Under the pieces are notes generated by a model. That model was given only the letters and a program-made list of their open reading frames with translations, did no database searches and had not been told where the DNA came from. From Grimontia hollisae CIP 101886 (GTDB taxonomy: Bacteria; Pseudomonadota; Gammaproteobacteria; Enterobacterales; Vibrionaceae), in contig NZ_ADAQ01000013.1 in assembly GCF_000176515.1 (NCBI RefSeq), positions 459,361 through 523,360 on the forward strand: 64,000 bases of DNA. Direction: 5' to 3'. Positions 8,380-19,284 of the stretch are shown piece by piece. The translations under genes and the position numbers were made by a program. Positions within the stretch are counted from its first letter, which is position 1. Each line of letters starts with the position of its first letter.

Positions 8380-10074
8380 ATGACCATCGAATTCAAACAC
8401 TTCGGCTTCCGTTACGACGCGCTGGTCAACCCTACGTTGAAAGACATCAACCTGCGCATTGAACAAGGTGAAAAAGTCCTGATTATCGGCCCAAGCGGCA
8501 GCGGTAAATCAACCCTGGGCCAGTGTATTAACGGCCTCATTCCTCATGCGATAGAAGGCGATATTGACGGCGAGCTCTACATTGGAGGGACACCTTCATC
8601 CGGCATGAACCTGGTGCAGTATACAGAGAAAGTCGGTACCGTACTGCAAGACACAGACAGCCAGTTTGTTGGCCTCACCGTCGGTGAAGACATTGCATTT
8701 GCACTGGAAAACCAGCAAGTACCGGTGGGCGACATGTACGCGGTGGTAAAAGCCACCGCCAAAATGGTGGATCTTGACGCCTTGCTGAACCATGCGCCAC
8801 ATGACCTATCCGGCGGCCAGAAGCAACGTGTTTCACTGGCCGGCGTATTGGTCGATGATGTCGACATACTGCTTTTCGATGAACCACTGGCCGCGCTTGA
8901 CCCCAAAACCGGGAAGCGCACTATCGAGATCATCGACCAGCTTCACCGTGATACCGGTAAAACGATCATTATCATCGAGCACCGCCTTGAGGACGTGCTG
9001 ACCCGCCATATCGACAGAGTGGTCCTGATGGACAACGGCACCATTGTGGCTGACACCACACCCGATGCACTAATGATGTCAGGTCTGCTGGAAAAGCACG
9101 GGATCCGCCAGCCTCTTTACATCTCAGCCCTGAATCATGCCGGATGTCATCTGGAAGAAGCCGATACACCGGCGTATCTCTCTACCCTGCCTGTAGAGAA
9201 ATTTGCCGATGCCCTGAAACACTGGTCAACGACACCCACACAGCACCATGCAAAACAGGAAGGGGATGTCCTGCTCGACATTCAGGGGCTTACTTATTCT
9301 TACGATGGCGAGAAAAACGCACTGGAAAACGTGTCTTTCAACGTGCGCCGGGGTGAGATGGTTTCTGTGCTGGGCAAAAACGGCTCCGGCAAATCGACCA
9401 TTACCAAACTCATTATGGGTGTGCTGGCTCCGGATGCTGGCAGTATCTACGTTGATGGTCAGGACTTCAGTCAACTGTCTATTTTTGAGCGCAGCAAGAA
9501 AGTGGGTGTGGTGATGCAAAACCCCAACCACATGATCTCTCACCATATGATCATGGACGAAGTGGCTTTCGGTCTGAAAAATCTGGGATTGAGTGATGCT
9601 GAGATTGAACGCCGTGTCCTGGACGTGCTGGAATTTTGCGGCCTTGCCAAATATCGCCACTGGCCGGTAGATGCATTAAGTTACGGCCAGAAAAAACGGG
9701 TCACCATTGCATCAATTCTGGTGATGGAACCGACGCTTTTGATCCTCGATGAGCCCACTGCGGGGCAGGACTATCGTAACTACAGCGCCATGCTCTCTTT
9801 TATCAAACGGTTGAACAAAGAGCGTGGTGTCACCGTGATAATTATTTCACATGACCTTCATCTGGTATTGGAAAACACAACACGTTCTATCGTGATTGCT
9901 GACAGCAAACTCATTGCCGACGCACCAATGACAGACGTATTCAGCCAGCCTGCATTGCTGGATGCCGCAAACCTGACAACCACCAGTCTTTATCAACTGG
10001 CCGAGCGTGCTGGCATTCAGGATATTAATGGATTCATGCAGCAGTTTATCGACACAGAGAGCAAGACCCAATGA
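8380..10074 (+). CDS. Energy-coupling factor transporter ATPase with two fused ATP-binding domains
   Basis: This 564-residue protein fuses the two ATPases (EcfA and EcfA') that power an ECF-type importer. The first domain has Walker A GPSGSGKST (about 37-45), signature LSGGQKQR and Walker B LLFDEP. The second has Walker A GKNGSGKST (about 331-339), signature LSYGQKKR and Walker B LLILDEP. It starts six bases after the S-component gene and overlaps the T-component start by four bases, so all three are one operon. Confidence 0.93.
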   Translation: MTIEFKHFGFRYDALVNPTLKDINLRIEQGEKVLIIGPSGSGKSTLGQCINGLIPHAIEGDIDGELYIGGTPSSGMNLVQYTEKVGTVLQDTDSQFVGLTVGEDIAFALENQQVPVGDMYAVVKATAKMVDLDALLNHAPHDLSGGQKQRVSLAGVLVDDVDILLFDEPLAALDPKTGKRTIEIIDQLHRDTGKTIIIIEHRLEDVLTRHIDRVVLMDNGTIVADTTPDALMMSGLLEKHGIRQPLYISALNHAGCHLEEADTPAYLSTLPVEKFADALKHWSTTPTQHHAKQEGDVLLDIQGLTYSYDGEKNALENVSFNVRRGEMVSVLGKNGSGKSTITKLIMGVLAPDAGSIYVDGQDFSQLSIFERSKKVGVVMQNPNHMISHHMIMDEVAFGLKNLGLSDAEIERRVLDVLEFCGLAKYRHWPVDALSYGQKKRVTIASILVMEPTLLILDEPTAGQDYRNYSAMLSFIKRLNKERGVTVIIISHDLHLVLENTTRSIVIADSKLIADAPMTDVFSQPALLDAANLTTTSLYQLAERAGIQDINGFMQQFIDTESKTQ

Positions 10075-10910
10075 AAGCCTCCAAAATGAAGTTTGGTATT
10101 AACTATATTGATACGCAATCACCACTTCATGCGCTGAATGGTATCACCAAGTTTGCCCTGTTTATGGCATGGGTAACGGTGGTCCTCACGACCTTTGATT
10201 TGCGGATCATTATTGGAATGGTATTACTGGGGCTGGCGCTTCTTAAAATGACAGGCGTTGCATTCCAGGTGTATAAGCCGATTCTTTTGGGGACGTTGAG
10301 TGTGCTTGGGATGAACGCAGTGTTTATGTTCCTTGTCGCCCCCCAGCAGGGTTCAGAATGGACAAACACAACCACAGAAATCATTGCGTTACCGGGTAAC
10401 TATTCGTTAACACAAGAAACCCTGTTTTATCTCGTGACGGTCACCCTGAAGTATTTCAGTATGTTCCCGATTGCGCTGGTGTTTGTATTTACTACGCACC
10501 CGACTGAGTTTGCATCGAGCCTGAACCGCATTGGCGTTCCCTATAAAATTGCCTATGCCGTCAGCCTGACCTTGCGCTATCTGCCGGAAGTCAAAAATGA
10601 TTTTGTCAATATCATGCATGCCCAACAGGCACGCGGTGTCGATTTTTCTAAGAATGCCCCGCTGATGGCAAGGTTTCGGGGCGTGGCAAAAATCTTGATC
10701 CCGTTGATTTTCTCCAGTCTAGATCGCGCTGATGAAATCTCAAACGCCATGACTTTACGCGGCTTTGGCCGCAACACATCACGTACCTGGTATCACTACC
10801 GCCCTTTGACCATCAAAGATGGGGGGGTACTGGCGCTTATCGCAATATGTGTGGCACTTGCCCTGACCAAGCGCGCCCATGACAACGGTGTGATCTGGTA
10901 TCCGTTTTAA
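10071..10910 (+). CDS. Energy-coupling factor transporter transmembrane (T) component
   Basis: EcfT couples the ATPases to the substrate-binding membrane subunit. The 279-residue protein has several hydrophobic helices and the two cytoplasmic Ala-Arg-Gly-type coupling motifs (QQARG and TLRGFG). Its ATG overlaps the stop of the ATPase gene in ATGA. It closes the operon, which is followed by a terminator. Confidence 0.92.
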   Translation: MKASKMKFGINYIDTQSPLHALNGITKFALFMAWVTVVLTTFDLRIIIGMVLLGLALLKMTGVAFQVYKPILLGTLSVLGMNAVFMFLVAPQQGSEWTNTTTEIIALPGNYSLTQETLFYLVTVTLKYFSMFPIALVFVFTTHPTEFASSLNRIGVPYKIAYAVSLTLRYLPEVKNDFVNIMHAQQARGVDFSKNAPLMARFRGVAKILIPLIFSSLDRADEISNAMTLRGFGRNTSRTWYHYRPLTIKDGGVLALIAICVALALTKRAHDNGVIWYPF

Positions 10911-10928
10911 GACGCCAGAAGACGACAG

Positions 10929-10954
10929 AAAAAGGAGCTTGCAAGCTCCTTTTT
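10929..10954 (+). terminator. Rho-independent terminator after the ECF transporter operon
   Basis: AAAAGGAGCTT and AAGCTCCTTTT form a perfect stem with a T run, 19 bases after ecfT. The A run on the left means it can also terminate the convergent mlc transcript. Confidence 0.9.
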
Positions 10955-10979
10955 CTGTAAGACATATTAAGTATATAGT

Positions 10980-12194
10980 TTACCCTTCCAATACCTTCAT
11001 TAGCAGATGGCCATCATACATTGCCCTTTTCACCAATGCCGCGCCTGGCATGGTCGCCTGGGTGTAGAAAAAGCTCTCTTCCAACATCAGGTGTTCAAAA
11101 TAACGGGGCAGCGTTTGGTTTTGGATGCATTCCATGATTGCCGGGTATAATACTGACTTCGCCTGATTAAATTCACCCCCTATCAGAATACGCTCAGGGT
11201 TGAACAGATTGACCATGATAGCAATCGCTTGCCCCAGATAGTGCCCCAACTCTGTAATGACCTTGACCGCTACACCATCACGATTGACCGCAGCTTCGCA
11301 AAGAGTATCAATGGTTAATGGCTTATCTTGCAATACACTGTCATGCCCCTGATCCAACAGTGCCTGGGTTTCTTCTAACACCGCCTGCAAACTCGCCACT
11401 GTCTCAAGGCAGCCGCTGTTGCCGCAATAGCAGCGTTTACCAAACGGTTTGATTTGAATATGTCCCAGTTCACCAATGTTACCTACCTGCCCTTCCAACA
11501 CTTTTCCATCGATCATAATGCCTGCACCGACGCCATGGTGAATAGAAACCAGCACCGAGTTTTCTATGTCGCGTGCATTGCCAAACAGCTTTTCTGCCAG
11601 TGCCCAGGCACGGGTATCGTTGCCAATAAACACAGGCAGCCCTGTTGCACGGTGAATGGCCGCACTAAGCGGCATGTTCTGGACATGATAATGAGGCATT
11701 TGGATCACAATGCCCTGCGCACTGTTTACCAAACCGGGAAGGGATACCGCAATGGCAGTAATACGATCAACGATCTTAGAATGCACAGAGAAAAACTGAT
11801 TGATGTGCTGCACAATAAGCTCAAGTAACAGGTCTTGCTCCAGCACTAAAATATCATGCCGCTCTTCCACAATAAGGTTGCCCCCCAATTCGTGCAGGGC
11901 CAGAGTAATGTAACCACGGCCCAGCCGAATAGAGAGAAACTGCCACCCTTCATTGTTAAGCACCAAACCGATAGCAGGACGCCCCCGGCTCGCAGGCTCA
12001 CCATACTCGGTTTCTTTCACCAGGTGGGCATCTATCAACTCACGGGTAATTTTAGTAATACTGGCAGGTGCAAGCTGGCTACGCTTTGAGAGTTCAATTC
12101 GGGAGATTGGCCCTAGCTGATCGATCAACTTATACACTGCTCCAGCGTTATTACGCTTGATGTGATCTATATGTCCTGGCTGGGCGAGGATCAT
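10980..12194 (-). CDS. mlc: ROK-family transcriptional repressor Mlc
   Basis: Mlc represses glucose phosphotransferase genes and is released by membrane-bound unphosphorylated EIICB-Glc. The 404-residue product opens with PGHIDHIKRNNAGAVYKLID and a winged-helix domain, followed by a ROK sugar-kinase fold with the zinc motif CYCGNSGCLE. It aligns to E. coli Mlc better than to NagC in my recollection of both. The ATG at 12194 is preferred because GGGAG lies a few bases upstream; a longer frame reaching 12287 has no such signal. It is transcribed alone. Confidence 0.88.
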   Translation of the reverse strand: MILAQPGHIDHIKRNNAGAVYKLIDQLGPISRIELSKRSQLAPASITKITRELIDAHLVKETEYGEPASRGRPAIGLVLNNEGWQFLSIRLGRGYITLALHELGGNLIVEERHDILVLEQDLLLELIVQHINQFFSVHSKIVDRITAIAVSLPGLVNSAQGIVIQMPHYHVQNMPLSAAIHRATGLPVFIGNDTRAWALAEKLFGNARDIENSVLVSIHHGVGAGIMIDGKVLEGQVGNIGELGHIQIKPFGKRCYCGNSGCLETVASLQAVLEETQALLDQGHDSVLQDKPLTIDTLCEAAVNRDGVAVKVITELGHYLGQAIAIMVNLFNPERILIGGEFNQAKSVLYPAIMECIQNQTLPRYFEHLMLEESFFYTQATMPGAALVKRAMYDGHLLMKVLEG

Positions 12195-12452
12195 CCCTTG
12201 CTCCCTATGAAATGTGTTGATAGTGAATTTTTTTACTTTGCGAAGTAATTGTGAAGCGCCATGCGGTAATGTCGTGAACCACATCACGGGCTAATTGGTT
12301 CAACGTTAAATAAAATTTCCCATCGCCTAAAAATCAAAGAGTTAGTGACATAGCGACGAACAGTAGTCATTCCCGGTTATTTCGGCCCGAGACAGTCAGG
12401 GCTGAAACTGACATAATCTGCCCTCTCTTGAAAATCTGACTCTCAATGCGGT

Positions 12453-13115
12453 ATGTACAACGTCAACGAAATATTCGAAACCATTCAGGGAGAAGGCACC
12501 TTCACCGGCATTCCTTCCGTGTTCATCCGCCTGCAGGGTTGCCCTGTTGGCTGCCCATGGTGTGATACTCGCCAGACCTGGGATACGCTGCCTTTAGATC
12601 AACGTGATTTCGGAACAATCATTGCAAAAAATGACGAAAGTCCGCTTTGGGCCCGAGTTTCCGCAGAAGATATCCTCTCCCATCTACAGTCCCGTTACAC
12701 CGCGAAGCACATTGTGATCACCGGTGGTGAACCCTGTATGTTTGATCTGATGCCCCTAACGTCACTTCTAGATGCACATGGTTACCGGTGCCAAATTGAA
12801 ACCAGTGGCACTTATGTTGTATACGCGACAGAAAACACCTGGGTAACCGTATCACCGAAAATCAACATGCGTGGTAAATTACCGATATTAAAAGAAGCAC
12901 TTGATCGTGCCAATGAAATCAAACACCCAGTTGGCACTGAAAGTGATATTGAAAAGCTGGACGAACTTCTAAAACACGTTGATCTAAAGGGAAAAGAAGT
13001 CGCCCTTCAACCTATAAGCCAAAAGGCACGGGCCACCGCGTTGTGCATCGAAACCTGCATTGCACGCAACTGGCGCCTTTCGGTGCAAACGCATAAGTAC
13101 CTCAACATTGCCTGA
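12453..13115 (+). CDS. queE: 7-carboxy-7-deazaguanine synthase, radical SAM enzyme
   Basis: QueE converts 6-carboxytetrahydropterin to 7-carboxy-7-deazaguanine in queuosine synthesis. The 220-residue protein has the radical SAM cluster motif in QGCPVGCPWCDTR and the following ITGGEP SAM-binding segment. It is convergent with queD, which makes its substrate. No preQ1 riboswitch is apparent in the 5' region. Confidence 0.95.
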   Translation: MYNVNEIFETIQGEGTFTGIPSVFIRLQGCPVGCPWCDTRQTWDTLPLDQRDFGTIIAKNDESPLWARVSAEDILSHLQSRYTAKHIVITGGEPCMFDLMPLTSLLDAHGYRCQIETSGTYVVYATENTWVTVSPKINMRGKLPILKEALDRANEIKHPVGTESDIEKLDELLKHVDLKGKEVALQPISQKARATALCIETCIARNWRLSVQTHKYLNIA

Positions 13116-13185
13116 CACTTCTGGCCAAAAGAGATACCTAAACAACCTGATATTGTAGAAAGTGTAGGGATGATATTTTCAGGCG

Positions 13186-13212
13186 TAAAAAAAGGGCTGT
13201 TCCAGCCCTTTC
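13186..13212. terminator. Bidirectional terminator between queE and queD
   Basis: AAAGGGCT and AGCCCTTT form a stem with loop GTTCC. An A run on the left gives a T run for the minus-strand queD transcript, and TTT on the right serves queE. Confidence 0.85.
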
Positions 13213-13228
13213 TACTTCGGTAATCCGC

Positions 13229-13591
13229 TTACTCACCAGTGTAAATACAGCCTGCTGTGCACGTCTCTTTAATCATGACTTTACTCAGGCAAGGCAATTC
13301 GGGCTTCAGTTTATCCCATATCCACTTTGCCAACACTTCACTGGTTGGGTTTTCCAAGCCTTCAATATCATTCAAATAATGATGATCAAGACGGTCATAG
13401 ATAGGTTGAAACACTTTTTTGATTTCAGAAAAATCGATCACCCAGCCAGTGTGCGGATCCACGTCGCCAGCAACATAGAGACGAACCAAAAAAGAGTGAC
13501 CATGTAGACGGCCACATTTGTGCCCTTCCGGAACATGTGGCAAACGGTGTGCCGCTTCAAACATGAATTCTTTAAACAGTTCAGTGTACAT
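13229..13591 (-). CDS. queD: 6-carboxytetrahydropterin synthase
   Basis: QueD turns dihydroneopterin triphosphate into 6-carboxytetrahydropterin, the second step of queuosine synthesis. The 120-residue protein has the family zinc histidines in FEAAHRLP and LHGHSF and the catalytic cysteine in [10 protein letters not shown]. The ATG at 13591 is used because AGGA lies eight bases upstream; the in-frame ATG at 13600 abuts the ribosome site. FolE, which supplies the precursor, is encoded at 18628. Confidence 0.93.
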   Translation of the reverse strand: MYTELFKEFMFEAAHRLPHVPEGHKCGRLHGHSFLVRLYVAGDVDPHTGWVIDFSEIKKVFQPIYDRLDHHYLNDIEGLENPTSEVLAKWIWDKLKPELPCLSKVMIKETCTAGCIYTGE

Positions 13592-13814
13592 AGTGAGCAT
13601 TCCTGTGATCGCAAATTTTTCTTTGGCGCGGCGATGCTACTCAATTATGACGTCCAGCTCAAATTGAATGCACAGTGATGTTTCATGCTAAATGCGAGTA
13701 GATGCATATAATTTGTGTTGCGATAATCACACATTAACATCATGTATAAGACGCATTCACACAAACACCCATAAACTGTGAATAACAATCATGGTTTGTA
13801 AGTGACCTGTAACA

Positions 13815-15419
13815 ATGCGTCTACCCATAGCAACAAAAATCCTTATTGTTCTTTTTGCTATTTTTTCTGTCGTTCTGGCAGTTTCCTTGCTGTATCAAAA
13901 AAACCAACAGAAAAGCTTTGTTACCGATATTGTTAGCCAACAGACCCTGGACAAAGCCAGTAATTATTTTGACAGCCTGAATCTGATGATGCTAACGGGT
14001 ACTATTCACCAGAAAGAAGCGCTGCGCAACAAAGTGCTTGAACAAAATGGAATTGAAGATGCGAGGGTGATCCGCGCCGAAGGTATTACGAAGGTGTTTG
14101 GTCCGGGTAATGCTAACCAGGCTGTTCTTGACAGCATTGACCAACAGGCTGTAGCAGGAGAAACCCTTGTCAAACGCGTCAACCGCGATTACGGACCAGG
14201 CATTGTCGTCGCTCTCCCGATGAAAGCGAGTTCAAACTACCGCGGCACCAACTGCTTGCAATGTCATATCGTGCCAGAAGGTACGGTTTTGGGGGTGGTC
14301 AGACTGGAATATAACCTCTCCCTACTTTACAAAAACATCGACCATGAAATGCTGGTGACCGCTGGCATCATGACCACGATTACGCTGGGTGGCTTTGCTC
14401 TGACTTTCGGCTTTATCCGTGTGAGCTTGGTTTCTCCGATGAAACGTATTTCCCACTTCATGCGACGTTGCAGCGATGAAAAGAACCTTAGCCCACGTCT
14501 TGACATGCACAGAGAAGATGAAATCGGTCAGTTGGCGGCAAGTTGTGACACCTTACTTGACAGCTTTTCCGATAGTATGAACCACGTGAAAACAACCGCT
14601 GTCTCCTTACTTGACGAAGCCACTGTGTTGACCAATGTTTCAAGCGAAACCAACAAACTTGTGGGAAACCAACGTCGGGAAACAGAGGAAATGTCGTTAT
14701 CCATCGACGAGGTTCAGCGTCACCAGCACATTGTCGGAGAAAAAACCACCGAAGCGGCTGAACTGAGCCAGACACTCGCAGAGAACGCCCAACAAGGGCG
14801 TCATGTTGCAAATGTTGCCGCAGAGCAGATCCAACAGTTAGTGAATGAAATTGAGCAGGTCCGTCATCAGATCCTGGCGGTAAACCAACAAAGTAAGGAA
14901 GTGAACAGCATCCTTGAAGTCATTCGCGGCATTGCAGAGCAAACCAACCTACTCGCCCTGAATGCAGCTATAGAAGCGGCAAGGGCCGGAGAACAAGGCC
15001 GCGGGTTTGCGGTAGTGGCAGATGAAGTCAGAAATCTCGCCAGCCGCACCCATGATGCAACCGGTGATATTCAGAACATTATCGCGCAACTCACAAACGA
15101 TGCTGAACGCTCGGCATCGGCTATTGAAACAACCTGTACCAACACAACCGAACGGGCTGATACCGTGATGCAACTTTCCAATGCATTGGCACAAATTGCC
15201 GAAGAGATCCTGATCGTGAACAGCAATGCAAAAGAGATCAGTCAAGACACCGTGCATCAAGCAAAAATGGCTGATGGGTTGCGCGAACAAGTTGCGACAA
15301 TCAAGGCACATGCAGAAGATACCTCATCCAATGCCAACCAAACCCAAACAATCAGCACGCACTTAAAGGCGCTTGCTGATCAGTTGGAGCATCTGATCGA
15401 TCAATTCAAGCTCGCTTGA
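13815..15419 (+). CDS. Methyl-accepting chemotaxis receptor with a periplasmic CxxCH haem motif
   Basis: This 534-residue receptor has a first membrane segment (about 7-27), a periplasmic sensor domain, a second membrane segment (about 180-203), a HAMP linker and a cytoplasmic signalling hairpin with the tip [19 protein letters not shown]. The periplasmic domain contains C147-L-Q-C150-H151, the c-type haem attachment motif, shortly before the second membrane segment. Receptors with covalent haem sense redox state or diatomic gases in other bacteria; that role is inferred here. No C-terminal CheR-binding pentapeptide is seen. It is transcribed alone. Confidence 0.9.
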   Translation: MRLPIATKILIVLFAIFSVVLAVSLLYQKNQQKSFVTDIVSQQTLDKASNYFDSLNLMMLTGTIHQKEALRNKVLEQNGIEDARVIRAEGITKVFGPGNANQAVLDSIDQQAVAGETLVKRVNRDYGPGIVVALPMKASSNYRGTNCLQCHIVPEGTVLGVVRLEYNLSLLYKNIDHEMLVTAGIMTTITLGGFALTFGFIRVSLVSPMKRISHFMRRCSDEKNLSPRLDMHREDEIGQLAASCDTLLDSFSDSMNHVKTTAVSLLDEATVLTNVSSETNKLVGNQRRETEEMSLSIDEVQRHQHIVGEKTTEAAELSQTLAENAQQGRHVANVAAEQIQQLVNEIEQVRHQILAVNQQSKEVNSILEVIRGIAEQTNLLALNAAIEAARAGEQGRGFAVVADEVRNLASRTHDATGDIQNIIAQLTNDAERSASAIETTCTNTTERADTVMQLSNALAQIAEEILIVNSNAKEISQDTVHQAKMADGLREQVATIKAHAEDTSSNANQTQTISTHLKALADQLEHLIDQFKLA

Positions 15420-15447
15420 GCACGTCAAAGGCACAGATAAACCAGGA

Positions 15448-15475
15448 GGAGGCGACATGCCTCCCTTTTCATTTT
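15448..15475 (+). terminator. Probable terminator after the chemotaxis receptor gene
   Basis: GGAGGC and GCCTCC with loop GACAT are followed by a T-rich stretch, 28 bases after the receptor stop. The following 180 bases up to asnS presumably hold its promoter. Confidence 0.7.
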
Positions 15476-15653
15476 TCATCCGCCGTTTCTGCTGTTTTTT
15501 TCTTCGAACTCATCACACCATAACACCTGAGTATGGCTGCGTCTTGAGGTAGTTCAGGTATGCGGTTAAACTTGCCATTCCTAGCGCGAATTATCCTAGT
15601 CCGGTGACGTCAAGGCGTCGTCGGATAATCTTCAATGGAGTTAGATGCAAATT

Positions 15654-17054
15654 ATGAACTATGTGCCTGTAGCAGACGTCCTGCACGGCAAAGCGGCAGT
15701 AGACACAGAAGTCACTGTTCGCGGTTGGATCCGCACACGTCGTGATTCAAAAGCCGGTATTTCTTTCCTCGCCATTTATGACGGCTCTTGTTTTGACCCT
15801 ATTCAGGCGGTTGTTCCTAATGAGCTGAATAATTACCAGGAAGAAGTATTGCGTCTTACCACAGGCTGCTCTGTAGAAGTGACCGGTAAAGTGGTAGAAA
15901 GTCCGGGACAAGGCCAGGCATACGAGCTGCAAGCGACCGACGTTAAAGTGGTTGGTTGGGTTGAAGATGCAGAGACTTACCCAATGGCGAAAACCCGCCA
16001 TTCTATCGAATACCTGCGCGAAGTGGCTCACCTTCGTCCACGCACCAACGTTATCGGTGCAGTTGCCCGCGTGCGTAACTGCCTGGCTCAAGCTATCCAT
16101 CGTTTTTATCATGAAAACGGCTATTACTGGGTTTCAGCGCCACTGATCACAGCATCCGACGCAGAAGGTGCCGGAGAAATGTTCCGCGTATCTACGTTGG
16201 ACATGGAAAACCTGCCACGCACCGAGAAAGGCGACGTTGATTACAGCGAAGACTTCTTCGGCAAAGAAACCTTCCTGACAGTGTCAGGCCAGCTGAATGC
16301 TGAAGCATATGCCTGCGCCCTGAGCAAGGTTTACACTTTCGGCCCGACTTTCCGTGCAGAAAACTCCAACACCAGCCGTCACCTGGCAGAATTCTGGATG
16401 GTTGAGCCAGAAGTCGCCTTTGCTGAACTGGACGATGTCGCGAAACTGGCTGAAGACATGCTGAAATATGTGTTTAAAGCCGTGCTCGAAGAACGCCGTG
16501 ACGATATGGAGTTCTTCGCTCAGCGTATCGATAAAGACGTTATCAGCCGTCTTGAGAAGTTTGTGGAGTCTGACTTCGCCCAGGTGGACTACACCGACGC
16601 TATCGACATTCTGCTCAAATCTGGCAAAAAATTCGAGTTCCCTGTTGAATGGGGTATTGATCTCGCCTCTGAGCATGAACGCTACCTGGCCGAAGAGCAC
16701 TTTAAAGCGCCAGTTATCGTGAAAAACTATCCAAAAGACATCAAAGCATTCTACATGCGCCTGAACGATGACGGTAAGACAGTGGCAGCAATGGATGTAC
16801 TGGCACCGGGCATTGGTGAGATCATCGGTGGTTCACAGCGTGAAGAGCGTTTAGACATATTGGATGCCCGTATGCGCGAAATCGGCATTGATCCAGAACA
16901 TATGGACTGGTATCGCGACCTGCGTCGCTATGGTACTGTGCCTCATGCTGGTTTCGGTCTGGGCTTTGAGCGTCTGGTTTCTTACGTAACCGGTATGGGC
17001 AACGTACGTGACGTTATCCCATTCCCACGTACGCCTCGCAGTGCAAACTTCTAA
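15654..17054 (+). CDS. asnS: Asparaginyl-tRNA synthetase
   Basis: AsnRS charges tRNA-Asn with asparagine. The 466-residue protein has the N-terminal OB-fold anticodon-binding domain and a class II catalytic core with motif 2 ([16 protein letters not shown]) and motif 3 (GFGLGFERL). The ATG at 15654 gives the family length and the usual N-terminus; an in-frame ATG at 15645 is nearer to GGAG (15637-15640) and could add three residues. As in E. coli, aspC lies downstream. Confidence 0.97.
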   Translation: MNYVPVADVLHGKAAVDTEVTVRGWIRTRRDSKAGISFLAIYDGSCFDPIQAVVPNELNNYQEEVLRLTTGCSVEVTGKVVESPGQGQAYELQATDVKVVGWVEDAETYPMAKTRHSIEYLREVAHLRPRTNVIGAVARVRNCLAQAIHRFYHENGYYWVSAPLITASDAEGAGEMFRVSTLDMENLPRTEKGDVDYSEDFFGKETFLTVSGQLNAEAYACALSKVYTFGPTFRAENSNTSRHLAEFWMVEPEVAFAELDDVAKLAEDMLKYVFKAVLEERRDDMEFFAQRIDKDVISRLEKFVESDFAQVDYTDAIDILLKSGKKFEFPVEWGIDLASEHERYLAEEHFKAPVIVKNYPKDIKAFYMRLNDDGKTVAAMDVLAPGIGEIIGGSQREERLDILDARMREIGIDPEHMDWYRDLRRYGTVPHAGFGLGFERLVSYVTGMGNVRDVIPFPRTPRSANF

Positions 17055-17070
17055 CCTTTTCTGGATATTC

Positions 17071-17095
17071 AAAAAGGTCGCGCAAGCGGCCTTTT
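17071..17095 (+). terminator. Rho-independent terminator after asnS
   Basis: AAAAAGGTCGC and GCGGCCTTTT pair (one G-U) around GCAA with a short T run, 17 bases after asnS. The remaining 270 bases before aspC are AT-rich and contain no gene I can support. Confidence 0.8.
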
Positions 17096-17365
17096 CTTAT
17101 TGATTGTTTTTTGCTCAGCCTATTGGCGATCTGATATCACGCTTCGGGCAACCGCTAGTCAGGCACGATAAATGGCCAACACATGCCTTATATTTAGCCT
17201 TGGGTGTTTTCCATACACAAAGCCAAAAGTTATAAAAATGGAGGGTTTGCAGACAACAACCTCCCAAACAGCCTGTAATCGTAAAAAATCCTTAAATATC
17301 CGTTTTATTACGATCAGCCAAATGTTATAAAAAAAGAAAGTTACTAACGCCATGGATGAACGACA

Positions 17366-18559
17366 ATGTTTGAAAAAATTGCTGCTGCTCCCGCCGACCC
17401 TATTCTAGGCCTCACTGAAGAATTCAAAGCCGATCCCCGTGCTGATAAAATTAACCTCGGTGTAGGTATTTACAAGGACGAATCTGGAAATACCCCTGTT
17501 CTGACAACCGTCAAGAAGGCAGAAGCCCTCTTGTTGGAAAATGAAACCACCAAGTCTTATCTGGCTATCCCAGGTATCCCTGAATATGGCTTGGCAGTTC
17601 AAAAACTGTTGTTTGGCGAAGATGCACCGATTATTTCAGACAAACGGGCACAAACCGCACAAGCTCCCGGTGGCACCGGTGCACTTCGCCTTGCGGCTGA
17701 ATTCATTAAGCGCCAGCTTGGTGATGTAAAAGTGTGGGTAAGTAATCCAACCTGGGCAAACCACAACGGCGTATTTGCTGCAGCAGGTCTGGAAGTGGTG
17801 CAATACAGCTACTACAACGCTGAAACCAAAGACATGGACTTCCATGCCATGTTGGCAGATCTGCAAGCAGCCAGTGCAGGTGATGTTGTGCTTTTGCACG
17901 GTTGCTGCCACAACCCTACTGGCATCGACCCAGATGCAGGTCAATGGCAACAATTGGCAGCGCTGGTGAAAGAAAAAGGCCTCTTGCCACTGTTTGATTT
18001 TGCTTACCAAGGTTTTGCAAAAGGCGTTGAAGAAGATGCTTCGGGTTTGCGTATCTTCGCGGAAAGCTGCCCAGAACTTCTGGTCGCCAGTTCATTCTCG
18101 AAAAACTTTGGCCTTTATAATGAGCGCGTGGGCGCCTTTACGCTGGTCGGTAAATCAGCAGAAGAAGCGGCAACAGCATTCAGCCAGGTAAAGAGCATTG
18201 CACGTGTCATTTATTCCAATCCTCCCGCCCACGGCGCTGCTGTGGTCACTGTCATTCTGAACGATGATGCTTTACGAGCGGAATGGGAACAGGAAGTGGC
18301 TGACATGCGCGCTCGCATTCAGGAAATGCGCGAGCTGTTTGTCGCCACCCTGAAAGCGGAAGGTGTTGGACGCGATTTCAGCTTTATCGAGCACCAAAAC
18401 GGTATGTTCTCTTTCTCTGGCCTGACCAAAGAGCAAGTAAATCAACTCAAAACTGAATTTGGTGTGTACATTGTCGGTTCTGGCCGTATCAGCGTTGCTG
18501 GTATGACCCGCTCAAACATGGGGCCGCTGTGTAAAGCCATTGCTGCGGTACTGAAATAA
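17366..18559 (+). CDS. aspC: Aspartate aminotransferase (class I, aspartate/aromatic group)
   Basis: This PLP enzyme interconverts aspartate and 2-oxoglutarate with oxaloacetate and glutamate. The 397-residue protein has the PLP lysine in [15 protein letters not shown] and the substrate-binding arginine near the C-terminus in the SGRISVAGM region. The N-terminus [16 protein letters not shown] and the [11 protein letters not shown] motif fit AspC closely. TyrB is a paralogue with overlapping activity, but position next to asnS favours aspC. Confidence 0.93.
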   Translation: MFEKIAAAPADPILGLTEEFKADPRADKINLGVGIYKDESGNTPVLTTVKKAEALLLENETTKSYLAIPGIPEYGLAVQKLLFGEDAPIISDKRAQTAQAPGGTGALRLAAEFIKRQLGDVKVWVSNPTWANHNGVFAAAGLEVVQYSYYNAETKDMDFHAMLADLQAASAGDVVLLHGCCHNPTGIDPDAGQWQQLAALVKEKGLLPLFDFAYQGFAKGVEEDASGLRIFAESCPELLVASSFSKNFGLYNERVGAFTLVGKSAEEAATAFSQVKSIARVIYSNPPAHGAAVVTVILNDDALRAEWEQEVADMRARIQEMRELFVATLKAEGVGRDFSFIEHQNGMFSFSGLTKEQVNQLKTEFGVYIVGSGRISVAGMTRSNMGPLCKAIAAVLK

Positions 18560-18578
18560 CGATACCTGCATAAACAAC

Positions 18579-18605
18579 AAAAGCGCCCACTGGCGCTTTT
18601 GTTTT
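18579..18605. terminator. Bidirectional terminator between aspC and folE
   Basis: AAAAGCGCC and GGCGCTTTT form a perfect 9-bp stem with loop CACT. The A run on the left and T run on the right serve both convergent genes. Confidence 0.92.
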
Positions 18606-18627
18606 ATCATGGTGTTACGTTGTTACC

Positions 18628-19284
18628 TTAACCAATGCCGTGGAGGAATTCAGCGCGGGTAGATGCGTTAGATTTGAACACGCCCCCTAACGCCGTAGTG
18701 GTTGTCGCACTGGTCGCATCCATCACGCCACGGGCCTTCACGCAGTAGTGTGTTGCATTCATATGAACCGCGACATTCTCGGTTTCCAACAGGGTTTGCA
18801 GCGCAACCAGGATTTGACGGGTCAAACGCTCTTGCACTTGTGGACGCTGGGCAAAGAAACGTACAATGCGGTTGATTTTCGAAAGGCCGATAATCTTATT
18901 CTTTGGCAGGTAAGCCACTGTACACTTGCCGTCGATCGTTACCAGATGGTGTTCGCAGGTACTGGTCAACGTAATGTCTTTCACTCTTACCATCTCATCA
19001 CAGCCCATCTTATTGTCGATAACCGTGATCTTGGGGAAATTTCTGTAGTCCAGCCCAGAAAAGATCTCGTCCACATACATCTTTGCAATACGTGCGGGCG
19101 TTTCTGTCAAGCTGTCATCGTCCAGGTCAAGATCGATAACAGACAGAATCTCCCGCATGTGATATTCGATTTTCTCTTTCTTCTCTTGGGCTGTCATCGA
19201 CGAACCGGCCTGCATCGGCGTCTCAATACCGCATGCAATCAGCGCTTCACGGACGCGTTTTGCAGAATCGCTCAATGCTGTCAT
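18628..19284 (-). CDS. folE: GTP cyclohydrolase I
   Basis: FolE converts GTP to dihydroneopterin triphosphate, the entry to folate and, through QueD, queuosine. The 218-residue protein has the zinc ligands in STCEHHL and HYCVKARG and the [20 protein letters not shown] active-site region. The ATG at 19284 is chosen because GAGGA lies six bases upstream; the in-frame ATG at 19290 abuts it. Confidence 0.96.
   Translation of the reverse strand: MTALSDSAKRVREALIACGIETPMQAGSSMTAQEKKEKIEYHMREILSVIDLDLDDDSLTETPARIAKMYVDEIFSGLDYRNFPKITVIDNKMGCDEMVRVKDITLTSTCEHHLVTIDGKCTVAYLPKNKIIGLSKINRIVRFFAQRPQVQERLTRQILVALQTLLETENVAVHMNATHYCVKARGVMDATSATTTTALGGVFKSNASTRAEFLHGIG

Noticed and set aside
12300-12452. 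A preQ1 riboswitch upstream of queE
   Set aside because: No compact preQ1 aptamer pattern is visible next to the ribosome site.
15645-15653. The asnS start at 15645
   Set aside because: It is closer to the ribosome site, but it adds three residues not seen in family members. I kept 15654 while noting the alternative.
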